NCBI GenBank assembly: GCA_024529925.1
Contig: JAFEUB010001428.1
Location: 350,001-414,000 of the forward strand
Source of the DNA: Ophthalmolycus amberensis
Taxonomy: Eukaryota; Chordata; Actinopteri; Perciformes; Zoarcidae
Reading direction: 5' to 3'
DNA length: 64,000 nucleotides
Made by a program: the position numbers and the translations under genes
Shown here: piece by piece, positions 1 to 12,700 of the stretch
How the letters are laid out: each line of letters begins with the position of its first letter
Numbering within the stretch: position 1 is the first letter of the stretch
Notes under the pieces: model-generated
What the model saw: the letters and a program-made list of their open reading frames with translations, nothing else
The model's database searches: none
What the model was told of the DNA's origin: nothing

Positions 1-549
1 TTTAAAATCTCATTTTCAACATCGACTCCAATCATGTTCGGGATTCAACATACATTGTTTTTTGTCAAGAATTCATTCATGTTCGACCAGAAATTAACAA
101 TATCTGTGATGACGAAGCAAGAATCTTCACATTAATGTCGTATGAGCCACGAGTCACAGGTGTTAAACAGACATTAAATTAGAGGGACATTAAATGTCAC
201 AAATAAAATTAAAAACACACCAAGCCAAAATGCAATAAGGCCGTTCAGAGGAAAAACAACAACATCCAGATCTCACGCTGTAAAATATCTTCTCTTACGT
301 TCACCAGCTCTCAGGTTTTCAGTCCGCAATCACACAAGCAAAAAGAAAACAAACAAACATTGTTTTCCTGTCAGTGCAACTTCAGGCCGATTTGCCCAAA
401 ACATCCTCTCACAACACATCGCCGGAATCTTTCATAAATATCAACTCAAGATATCTACAGTATTGACCTATGCAACAGGAGGAAATGCAAATCATGCACG
501 TTAAACAAAAAACAGTGATCGACGCGTCCTTGAACCTCACAAAGCTGCT

Positions 550-588
<39 letters not shown>

Positions 589-1682
589 TTATATATATAT
601 AGTCTTGATCACAAAGAGAATCCGTTGCTCCATTTCAGGATTCGTTTTTTTTTCAACCTCTTACTCTCCATCAAATTCATTCACTCAAGAAGATATTATA
701 ACAATATATAATGTTAGTTGAGGATCCAAAAAATCATATTATTCCTCTAAATGTAGAAGTTTATGAGTGATTTTTCCACTTTAATTATTAGCCTGTATTT
801 AAAAATCTGACTGGATTTAAATATGGATTATTAAAAAGCACAATTGTTTAATTTTCTGTGTGTGTGTGTGTGAAGGCCTCGGTTTTGCTTTAAAACAAAG
901 AGCGTCAGAAACTTTAAATCTGCAATTCAATTCATTTTTTTGCAACTTTACGAAACTAGACAATGACGCCCTGCAGCCAGTTGTGTTGAGTGAAAGGAGT
1001 TCCGGTTTTCCTTGTTTTCTTTAAATAACTGAGAAAAGTGACTTTTCATGTGAACAACCGAGTGAATGAGGACGTGTGCCGTTATCCACCTGCTTTGATC
1101 TCAACTCAGGTGCTGAAGTATCAAAGAGTTCAAACTGATAGGAGAGATACCCGCACACTTAGATCTGTGCAGAGTACTTTTTGTTTTTATCTTTTTTTAA
1201 CTATGTATTGTGTCTGGAGAACAAATCTTCACACGTTCTTTTAAGTGTTGCTATTTGAAGGAGTTTAAATAAACTTCTCCAGAAGAACTGGTTTGAACGA
1301 CGTGTTGCGGTTTAAAGTGGTTCCCTGAGAACATTCACGGTGTTGTTCACATCAGAAGTGATAAGATGAGTTCTTGTAGCGATGAATGAACGGCCGGGTT
1401 CTTCGTTTTTCCTCCCAGTGTATGAAAGTGTCCTTTAATAACGAACTTGTTGTCCGTGTGTTGTGACGCTGAGCTCTTTCCTTCTGATCTAAAAGCCCCT
1501 CGAGAAGCTTTAGAATCACAGAAAGAAACTCGAAAAATAAATCAATAAAAAGGAGCAGTGTGTGTATTAAAATCCAATATTTTCCTTTTACACTTCTTCT
1601 TCTTCAACAAACCATTTGTTTCACTCTGATAAGAACGGTCCATAAAGAGACAGTTTGAGTGTTTTAAAGTGTGATCAGTCAG
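1..1682. other. 3' flank of rabep1, no gene seen
   Basis: AT-rich sequence with no recognisable exon. It holds an alternating TA tract (about 551-600) and a short (TG)n at about 858-872. Part may belong to the rabep1 3' UTR, but no convincing minus-strand AATAAA marks its end. Confidence 0.5.
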
Positions 1683-2228
1683 TGTATTTACCTCCAGTAG
1701 AAAGAGAGAGCACCAACACAAAGCAATGTACGCCTAAAAGAATCTATATCAGCTGAAGTGTACAAGAGTATTTTCACCTCTTTGCCTTGCTGTCAGTACA
1801 ACTGAGGCGGTTATCTCTGCTCTCTTTAAAGCCACCAGACTCCTCACACAGAAACAGTCATTTACCGCTCAGAACAAAGGACTTTCTGGTCTTTCGCTAA
1901 CTTCATCGGTTAGTTCGTTTGTGTTTTGGTGCGACTTCGGTGAATCTGAACTAACCCTTTAAAACACCAAAGTCACACAACAACACAAACAAACTAACCG
2001 ATCGAGACGGCTGTAAACCAGCAACCTCCTGTGTTCCTGTCAATGGAGTCTGGTGGCTTTAAAGAGAGCAGAGATAACTGCTTCAGAAAGTTATGTTTGA
2101 CAGCCAGGTAAAGAGGTGAAAATACTCTAAATATAGCGTTCATTTAAACTGATATTGAGTCTAAAATACGTCCACAGCAGAACATTACTTTATGCTGGTA
2201 CTCCTGTCCGTTTCTATTGTAGTAATAC
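1683..2228. repeat. Long foldback (inverted-repeat) element
   Basis: Two arms pair across a centre near 1955. Left-arm blocks GAGTATTTTCACCTCTTT, ATCTCTGCTCTCTTTAAAGC and CGGTTAGTT recur as reverse complements in the right arm (around 2107-2127, 2055-2077 and 1993-2001). Pairing continues outward to GTGTATT at 1683 and AATACAC at 2222-2228. It resembles a non-autonomous foldback/MITE. It carries no open frame of note. Confidence 0.85.
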
Positions 2229-3015
2229 ACCGAGTACATAGAAGTACCTCATACAACCACACTTAAAAACAATCCAAATTATCTCTTTAAATCAAGAAAC
2301 AAGTGTGAAAAACTGAAACGTAGCAACAAGACATGAATGTTTCTTCACTGTATTTCTGCAGCTATAAAAAAAAAGTGTCAGACGTTAAGAACAAAGCAAA
2401 GATACAGTGGAAGATGTGTAAGATATGGAGGGTATTGCTCAATTTGTATTTTTTTGTCTCAGTTACGTGTTTTTCCATGAATCTCCTTCTTGCGTCTCTG
2501 TCACACGGTGAAACAAAGAGAGAAGTCACAGGAAAGTAGCCAGAAAGGAGGAAGAGGAGAAGAACAAGGAAGCGATTATCAACCGCTTCGAGAACAAGAA
2601 GGAGAAAAGTTACGCATCCAATAGTTTCTATATTTACCTGGAAAGAGAAGCTGCAGATGAAAAGTGCTTTTAGAAGACGACAAACCTTTTTTTTTTGTTG
2701 TTGTTTTTTGGTTGAGCTAATACAGATACAGTCGTATATCTACAGTAGAAACGAGACACAGACCCACAGGAAGATGGACTCCCTCCGGCCACAGTCGCAC
2801 TTTTACTTATTTACATTTTCTTTTTCTTTAGTAGTGTTCATCTTCATGATTCTATCCACGGTGTGTTTCCTTAATGTACACAACAACAAAAGGCTCCTCA
2901 TCGTCTGTCCTTTTAAAACTCTTCTTCCATGGTGGTTATGGAGGAGGAGGAGGAGGAGGATCAATAATGTTATTGGGGCCAGTGATGAGAGAAAGAAGGG
3001 TCTGGTTCAGTGTCA

Positions 3016-3605
3016 TCATGTGTCCGGGAGCTGGTTGATGTCCGTCAGGTTGGTGTCATTGAGGATGACTTTGATTCGATCCAAAGAGTCCGCCTGTCGT
3101 ATTCGCTCCATCTGCACCTGCAGACGCCCACAATCATTTAAAGTAAATTATTTTAGGAACAAGAACAGACGGCCTTTATAGTGAATATATATACTCATTC
3201 ATGTGTTGTCTCATAGAGCACCGAGGAAGAAGACGTATCAGACAAAACAACATGATACTTCCCAAAAATAGACTCCTCCTTCTTACCTGAAGGGTCTGAG
3301 AAAGTTTGACGAAGTCCTTCTGAACCTGCTCGCTGACATCCAGCTCCGTCTGCAGCCGCTGAGCTTTGCCCTTCTCGTCAAAGGCCTGAGTCTCTAGTGC
3401 ACTCTGCAGTGAACACACACTACGTCTTTTAGCTCAAAGAAAGACATGCAGCAGCTGTGCTGCGGTGTGAAATACAAGTGTTTGTCTGGTGATGTCTGCG
3501 TCTGACCTTTGCAGTGGTGAGCTCTCTGAGCTGGCGCTCCAGGCCGATCCTCAGGCCCTGGATGCTCTCCAGTGTCTCCGTCTTCTCCGTTAGACTGCTC
3601 TGCAA
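3016..3605 (-). CDS. rabep1: rabep1 exons 16-18: C-terminal Rab5-binding coiled coil
   Basis: Three closely spaced terminal exons (3507-3605, 3287-3403, 3016-3117) separated by introns of 103 and 169 bp, all phase 0. They encode the coiled coil that forms the homodimeric Rab5-GTP binding site in mammalian rabaptin-5. The block KAQRLQTELDVSEQVQ is almost unchanged from human, and the chain ends DINQLPDT where human ends DINQLPET. The stop is TGA at 3016-3018. Exon 16 could start at either of two tandem AG acceptors 6 bp apart; the outer one (3605) preserves the human length. Confidence 0.93.
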
Positions 3606-6600
3606 CTGCATGAACGACAGATCATCAATCGTTAATACATAAAAGTTCTGCAGATAATGCATCGCACACAAGAGGCTACAACAGACAGAAGGGAGGGCAC
3701 TGTTGGTCCAATTCGGGAAGAGCAATCTGCAGGATGAGGGGTGATTAAGACTGTTTTTTTAAAGCCTATAGTTCCAGGATTTTAGAATTTCTGACAGTAG
3801 TCGTATTAAAAATGACACTGTGGCCGATTCTCAACATTAAAGCTGTGATTGTAGATTTTATTTGGCCACTTGGTGGCAGCAGAACAAGCTGAAAACACAC
3901 AAAAAAGCCTTTAGACCTTCTTTTGTTTGCAGGATCCTGTTTAAACTGATCTCAAAACCCTAACAGCTGGAGCTGCGTTATGTTCTCGCCTTTATTCATA
4001 AGAGTCCCAGAATCCCGTTGTATCTCCAGACAGTTTTGCTGGCGTCTTTGTGGCAATGAGCCCTCGGACGTCTGTCTTTTTCTGTTCACATTGTAACATC
4101 AACACGCCCACTCGCTGGCTGCGAGTTCTCCAGGCAGACCTCTGAAGTCTCTTGTTTGTCATTTCCTCGCTCCTCGATTAAACCAGAATTAATCCGTCCC
4201 AAAGCTCTTATTTCTGCTCTGAGGAGTGAGGAGGGATCTCTGAGGAGCCATGAGCGAGGATGCATAAGAGCAGCCTTCCAGGAAGTGTTTTTCACAGCAT
4301 GACTTTGCATTCCCCCGGTCCTGCACTTGACGCTTTGTGGGAAAGGACGTCTCATTTCTCTTGAAAGATGTTTCCTTGTTTCCTCTCTCCTAGCATGGTT
4401 TCCTTGAAAAGATGCAATAAAGAGACTTGGGATGCACCCGTAGTCTACTCTCACATGGGCTCGATCGGACATCAGACTTTGTACTAAGGAGCCAGCAGAG
4501 TGAAGTCTGTTTAACTGATCCAATCATGTGTGCTCTCTCATCCAGCTCCTCTGGGTGACGTCTAGGTAAGCTCGGGGGTTTGGGGGGTTTGGGGGGTTTA
4601 GAGAGTAAAGTACCTTTTCCTTCTCCGCCTTTATTCGCTCCAGCTCCGTCTTCAGGCTGCAGAAAGACGCTGTGGGAGAGAGAGACGTCGTTAGAGGATC
4701 AAACTGCACCGAGCTCACCTGCATCTCAAAAAGGTCAGATTCTCTCTGTGGAGTCACTACGTGGTCTCTCGAAAATCACAAGAAAGAAACAAAAGGTTGA
4801 ATATCTTCGAAGCTATTTGATTTGGCTGCAAAGTATTTACTCAAATGTAGATTTTTAAACCTCCTGTTTTCTAAAGCATCTAAAAACCAATCTCCCTTCT
4901 TTGTAAAATCCTCAGACATAAACAGTGATTTTATCAGAGAACTATTTATGACAGTCACGTGATCGACAAGTCACAAAAATCCAGAGGTGAACGACCACGG
5001 CTTCACTACGGCGAGTATGAACTTAAACTTAAGCTTAACCCACTCGATATATAAAGTCAGGGTCACAAGTATTTGGACTGTGACAACTTTATATCATTTT
5101 GCCTCTTTACACGACTCTAATGGATTTGAGAAGAAACATTCAATTTGTGGTTGAAGTGCAGACTTCCAGCTTGAATTCAATGGATAAAACAAAAACATCA
5201 CATCAACCATTGAGGAATTATTAACTTTTACAGAGTCTCCCCCATTTTTCAGAGGCTGAAAAGTAATTAGACAAACGAACATAATTGTGAATATAATGAT
5301 TATTTGTAATACTTTTACTGCAGCCTCCTTCAGTTGATGTTTGTCCAAATACCTACAGCCCTGACTGTATCTCTACGGGCTTCTTTATTTTGTATTTTTG
5401 AAGACATCGTGGACAAAGCCAGCTCACACGATTTAAGAACCAACTGGAGGAAACGTTGGAACAAAAGGAAAGATGACGTAGTTTTCTGTAACATCGTTGT
5501 CGGGATGAATTAGTGTTTAACGCAACAAAAACACATGTGGACCAATGCGACCCAGAACAACTCGGCGATGCGTCTTGGTGGTTTGTTTACACTTGTATTT
5601 TTGACATTTCATAAGCTTGAAAGAGTAATTCATAAAAATAAATTGGAAAATAACGATAAACTGCAGTGCCAGTGACTTAAATGTCGTGTTAGTGTTGCAA
5701 CAAACAGAACTGTTGAAAGACAAATCTCACCCTCTCAGTGAACAACAACACATTTGTAAAGGTTTAGGCTGTGAGCGCACACATTGTTACAGACAACAAC
5801 ATTGTTACTTATCAACAGGAAACACAAACATCCTCACAGTGAAAACATTCACTGAAGTTATTAATCAGTCCGACAGCTATGCCATTAACACACTCACTAA
5901 CTAACACACACACACACACGCACACACACACACACTGTTCGTCATACCTTCCAAGATGTCTGAATGAAAGTGATCAGTGGAGAAGAAACAAAAACAGGAG
6001 AGAATGTAAGAAAAAAAGTCCAGAAAACTAAAAGTATGTATCCTGGAAACATCCCCACAGATGTGGGACAGTTAAAGGAGCAGTTCACCCAAAAACAATA
6101 TGAATACCGGTAGTCAATAGTTTTCACCTCCGTTGGCTTTCTTTAGCACCAAAACAAGTTCTTATGGAACGGTGCTTATGGAGAAAATTAAACCATATCA
6201 GTGCATTTGTGGGCTCACGGAAATCCACTCTTTGGCGAAGCAAAGCTTATTTTTTTATTTTTTTTTATTCTCCATGCGCTCTCTTCCATCAGTGTATGAA
6301 TGTGTGTGAATGATATGTTGTGTAAAAGTGCTTTAAGTGGCCCAGAAGACTAGAAAGGCGCGATACAAATTCTATTACCATTTACATCCATGGTTTTGAG
6401 CGGTTGTGAGTTCGTAGGAAGGGGTCGAGCGAGCAGCCTCGTGCTCGTGGGACCACATTTCATTTTATTTTATGTGCACAGGGTTTTGAGGGTTTTGACT
6501 CTAATTAAACGGCACATTCATGAGTGTTAGCCTGGAGCTGTGCATGGTGCTTTTATTATTTGGGCGCTCCGAACTCCTTTACGCCATCTGATAGAAAAAT

Positions 6601-9600
6601 GTTTCTGGGTCCATAGAGAGCCTCGGGCGGTGGTTTCTATAGAACACTTATATTGTTTTTTGGGTGAACTATGCCTTTCAGAGTGATTGGTTAGTTATCC
6701 ACCATATAGCTATCTAAAGGGTTAATCAATGATCTAACTGGACCGGTGGAGTCTCACCTATCTCCTCCTTACAGCCCTCGATCTCCAGCTGCAGGGTCTC
6801 CTCCAGGTTCTCCTTCAGACACTGCTCCGCCTGGTTCTGCTCCTTCAGAAACAGGATCTCCGCCTTCAGCTTCTCCTCCATGTGATCGGCCGACGTCCGC
6901 AACGCCACCAGGTCCTCGCGTAGCCGCAGCACCAGGCCATGCAGCTCCTGAGGAAGAGTTGAACTCATCATCATCATCATGTAGTTCTATTAGTTCAGAT
7001 GAAAGGACATTAATATGGAAGACGTTTGCAGACAGGGCGGTGACTTTCTTCCTTTTAATTGTTTTGCAACTTCATTGATAATCTATAACTATTTCCATTT
7101 GATTTTACTTGTAATCTTTCCTACTTTGTACTGAAACTGTTGTCCTGGACAATAACGTCCCTCAGAATAAATAAAGTTAAATCTCCTCTCATCTCTTTTA
7201 TCTCAATGTCTGGTGATGACGGAGCTGGAAAATGTGACGTCGTATGCCGATGACATGCATCTCTATATTTATACATTTCTAAACTAAAATAACTGTTATT
7301 AATTGCACTACTACACATAAATAACAAAATGTTTTTGCCATTCACGTAACACTTAGAGACCAAACAAGGTTAGATGTCAAAGAATACTAATAATTGTGTA
7401 ACACGTAGTTCTCCATTTATGCATAAATAATCAAAAACCTACACAGGACAGAAAGTTAAGTCTACATATAATATATCTCGTGGCCCCTTAAAGTTGTTTT
7501 GAGTAAATCAATGGTTGGAAACTAACCAGTACTAACTAAGAAATAAGGAAGTACTTCACACACAAATGTAGTAAAGGACAAATAAAGAATACCTGGTGCA
7601 ATAAATGAACATGATTTTCGGTGTCTTGATGCAGTAAATACAGATTTAAATGTTACGTGAGCAGCTTGTTTCAACCACACAACAAGCTGTAAATGTCACA
7701 GGATCATCGGTGTTACTCCACCAGAGCACCGGCCCACTCTGCCAGATTTACCGGCGGAGCGTCATTCAGCACGAGGCTGAAGAGAAACCGTGTGGGAGGA
7801 CGACGATGAGTGTGTTTGAGAGAGCGCACTGTTGTAAATTGAGGTTCGCGAATAAAGCTTCAAATATATGTCGTCACATTTACAACATCCTCAACCTAAA
7901 GGACAAAAAAAACCTCAAACTAAATCCTCTCATCTGAATAAAGCGATTCGTCAGATTTTTATTCGGACAGTCGGTATGAAAGAGATGATGTTTTGGGAAT
8001 GCAGAGACATGATATGATCTACTATAATAGTGTTAGTAGATGTGTGTTATTGTGGTTGTATGAATAAGTTCTGGTGCCGTTAGATTGCTGCTCGACTTCC
8101 ACGTTCACACAAGCGTGAGCCTCTTTGTGAGCGGCAAGCGGGAGAGCAAACACGGCTTTTGACCGCAGTGAAAATGTTGTTTTTGAAAGATTAACCGACA
8201 ACAAATATTTAATAATTAAATTGGTGCCAACGCAATACCCGAGTTTAAGTACCGATAGCAAGACAAGACTTTTTCCAAATTATTATTTCGAGAAATTTAA
8301 ACAAAAAAACTGATAACAAATAACATAGTCTAAAATTGGAAATTTAAATCTGGAACTATTGAATCAAAGAATTAAAAATCAAGAGTACATGGTCCTACGA
8401 TTAACAGACTCATGTTGGTGGAGTCACAGATATTCTGAGCCTTACTACAGATGCTGCTGTTGACTTTCGGCTTCTTGTACCTGCACAGTATTTGGCATGT
8501 GGAAGTCCTCCTGCTGCTGCAGCTCCACATGCAGCCGGTGTTTGCCCTGCAGGCTCTCGTTGTCTCTCTGCAGTCGGCTCAGCTCGTCTGCCACCTGCTC
8601 CCTCGACTTCACCAGCACCGCCTGAAACAGACAAAATAAATCATTGTTTTTAACTTCCGTCATGTGGAACGAGTCACTGAAAAAGTGACTCACCAGCTCT
8701 CTGATCCTCCCCGCAGAGCCGTCATTATGTGTAAACATTACGGCTGCATTCATGACAGCGTTGAGACATATTTATTGAGATTAAAGCCACATGTAGCAAC
8801 AGGAACGTCTCATTGTTTCTGGTTCGTCTTTGAAGGCCCATCGATGAATCACAGCTGCACATTCATTATTAAAAATGTTTCTGTCTCACTCACTTCCTCC
8901 TGTTGTTCCCTCACAAAGATCTGCTAGGAAAACAAAAGTGCACTTACTTTAATGAGCAATGCATGAAGCTTTTTTACGGTTTATGAATCTGTGTTTCTGT
9001 TGTGGAGGAGCAATTTTTGGATATATTAATGTAACTTTTACAACAACATCCTGTAGAGAAAGAGCACATATTTGTGGGAGGAAGAAATAATGTCTTTCCA
9101 AAACAGATTTAAAAAAAGAAAAGACCATGTTGTTTATTTATTAAGTTTAAACCAGACCTGAAACACTCGATTAGTGGAACTGATACAGAAATGTAAATCG
9201 AGAACAACTCTGAGGATTAACAAACGTTATGCCTCTAAAATGTTTAAATTACTTTTGGGACGGCTGGTTGGACAAAACAACATCCAGAGATCTCAAAACA
9301 TTTTGCACTAACTTTACCAAACAATGCATATGGCAATTATGTTTTTAGTTAAATCTTAATTTTAAAACACTTCATCCTACTTTCATCTTAACGCTGCATT
9401 CCTCATCTTATTGTATCTTTATAGCTTCCTTTCACTGAATCAGCTAACTGCAGTGATGCGGTGGACAGAGCTCTACACTTCCGTTGTGACGGATGAGAAA
9501 TGTTTGGAGATATTTAACGTAACTTCCCATCACCATCTTGTCAGCAGATATCTGTGGTCGGGAGGAACCGTGACGTTACGTAACAATTCAGTTTTTACTT

Positions 9601-9680
9601 AAAATAGTGACTATTTTCTTTATTTTAATCAATTAGTGGACTGAGACAGATAAACGTCTAAATATAAATAGAAAACAACT

Positions 9681-9736
<56 letters not shown>

Positions 9737-12700
9737 ATTTTTCCTTCTAAAATTTTATATTATTTTGAATTAAATATCTTTGGTTTTGGGACTGTTGGTT
9801 GGACAAAACAACATTTTTAACTCTGAAAGCTTTTGATGGTGACATTTTGCAGTAATCTACACTATAGATCTGTACATTTCCGTTGTGGTGGATGACAAAC
9901 ATTTGGACATATTTAACAGCATTTTCACAAGTGAGAAATGTCCGCATATATCTGTGGTTTTGAGGAGCAGTGACGTCGTTGCCACAGAGGCAGAGAGAAG
10001 TAAATCCTAAACACTAACAGGCTGCAAATTCAGTTCGGCTGCATGTGCGATAACAGCGCCGGAGCCCCGTTGTCACAACAAAATAAAACCGATCGGCTTA
10101 TTGGAAACGGCTTAAAAGTCTCGGCAGCAGACTCTGACACGAGGGAAGGAGCTCGACATCCAAACACACAGCTGGCAGAGAACAAGCAGCACGGGAGGAA
10201 GACGCTGCTCACCATCTGCTGCTGCGTGTTGCTCTTCGCTTCACTGAAGGCCTGTTGGAGTGAGATGAGCAGCAGCTCTGACTCCTGGACTCTCTGCATG
10301 AAGGCCGACACCTACGACACAGAAACACAAAAAATAAACACAAGATGAAGCTTTCAGAAAGGTCTTTAGACTCCAGATAGAAACACTCAGTGGTGGAAGG
10401 ACGCATCTTGTAATCTGGTAAGTAAAAGTAGTAATACCACCGTGTAGAAATACTCAGAGTCAAAGTGATGCGTTCATATTTTTACTTTAGTAAAAGTACA
10501 AAAGTATCAGCATCAAAATAATAGTTTTATCAGAAAGTATTCAGATATTTTACTTAAGTACAAGTAGCAGTACTACAGTGTAAAAATACTACACTGCCAT
10601 TAAAAGTCCTGCATTCAAATGAATCTGCTTCATTTTAATTGTACAAGACATTTACCTGGTTAAACGAAGCCTTTAAAACCAGGAAAAGACAACTTTATGC
10701 CACATTACGATATCCAAAATCTCATTTCACGATATCGTTAGGATATCAAAATACTGGCCGACTGCTCATGGACGCTGAATATAATATTTTAGAAAACTCT
10801 GGACTGAAAAGATTATTCAAGAGTTCAGAGAATACGGCGTGTGGTGCATTCTGGGAACAGCGTGGGATTCATTATTAGTGGGCGTGTAGAGTCAGACTTC
10901 TCTCTATCATGAGAGACGAGCAGTTTGGTCATAAATGCAGCGAAATGCTCTTTCAAATACCGTAAATATAATACAGTTTTCCTTTTTGTTTCTTTCCGTG
11001 GTGATACTTTATATATATACGTATACACACACAGACATCTTAGACACATCAGATGTGTAATCAATGGCTCAATTCTAACGGAATCAATTAATTATTTATC
11101 TCTCGTCATTGACTACGAAATATATATTTTTCTGAAATAACATCCCATAGTAGTCATCCAGAGGGGCAGAAGTTCGCCTCTCTACAGCAGAATTCACATG
11201 AGGCCTTCAGTGAATCTCAAACACCAGTCACACTCCCTCCTACAGCACCTCTCCTCCCACTAACTCATCCAAATACCAAACCAGTGCAGAGGAGGAGAAA
11301 TCCTCACTGTGCTCTTTAGGTAACACACCCACACGGAGACAGAGGCTATTTTCAGTCAAGTCCACCCATTCACTACCTCTGAAACATGATTATTCTAAAG
11401 TACTGAGCCCCGTAGATGTTCTCTCTCACTACATCTAGGTAGAAATCCTGCAAAAGAACAACAGTCTGATCTAAATAATAGACCTAATGAACAACAGCCT
11501 AGCAGCACATTAGCTTTGGAGCGTTGCATATCTGGAATAAGTGCTCATAATGCACTTCAAGGCCGACAGACTCTTCCCGAAACTACCACTTCTCTCACAC
11601 TCAACCAATCAAATTAGCCACGGAGCTCTCTGTGAGGTCAGACGTGCACCACGCGCTAATGTTACTGTAAATGTCTGTTAGCGCTACTAGAGAGAAGACT
11701 TTGTCTCTACTCATCTCACACAGTCTGCCTGTGTTTGTGGAGTCTATAAGACATAAACACTGTAAAAGTCGACTCAAACAGTAACTTTGTAGCCTGTAGC
11801 CATTATTCTATAAGTCCACATTAAAGCACTAACCCAGATATCTAAAGAGAATAACATGAAGTTATTCAAACTTTCACTGCGTCCAAACCTTAGCGGCGGT
11901 TTCCTCGTTGCCCACTTTGACCGAATCTTCCAAATTCTGTTTCTCGGTCATCGTCCTCTCCAGCTGATCGTTGGCCTGACGCAGCATCACCTGCAGCTTC
12001 TTCACCTGGAAGAGACGGACAAGCCCTCGAAATGAGCATCTTTTTCCAAAACGCTGCCGTACAAAATGCAGACTGGTTATTAAAAGGCCTCTGCAGCTCT
12101 GCTCTCTTTGATGTCAACAAACACAGACCTGATCTCGCGTCTCCGCCTCTTGTCCCTGGATGGCCTGCAGCTGCTTCTCGTAGTTGGAGCACATGTCGCA
12201 CCGTCGGCCGAGCTTCCTGCCGGCGTTCTTCACCTGGTGACGTAGAGAGCAAACAACAAAACCATGAAGCACTGAACTGTTTTAATGATGTAAAGACCTC
12301 GTGTGTGCTGATATATTGACAATTAATTAACAAGATTATCAATGAATCAAATGTAAAGTTCCTTCTTCTCCGAGGCCTGAATAAAAGGAGTTGACATCCA
12401 AGTATGTGTCGGGAATTCTTGCCAAAATATCGTCCTGTTTGTTGGTAATAAATCACTGTATTGGTGTGTTCATAAACTGAAGAACATTGTAGACTAAAAC
12501 AGAGACGCCTTCTCCAGACCTCATGATATCTCCTACGCATCAGTCGTAGTCGGACCTTAAAGGAATACTTCTCCCACAAAATCACCGTCTGTATAGAAAC
12601 GTCTCCCCCTGAGGTACCGCGAGTTCTTGAAGAAAACTTCTCGGTGAATAAAGGATGAAAAAAAAGCTGAGAAAGGTCTAAACGGGGGCCATGCTTGTTA

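Noticed and set aside
2657..3181. 174-residue plus-strand frame
   Set aside because: It overlaps rabep1 exon 18 antisense, is low in complexity (Phe, Arg runs) and resembles no family.
11890..12585. 231-residue minus-strand frame
   Set aside because: It runs through rabep1 exons 10 and 11 in the wrong frame and through the intron between them.
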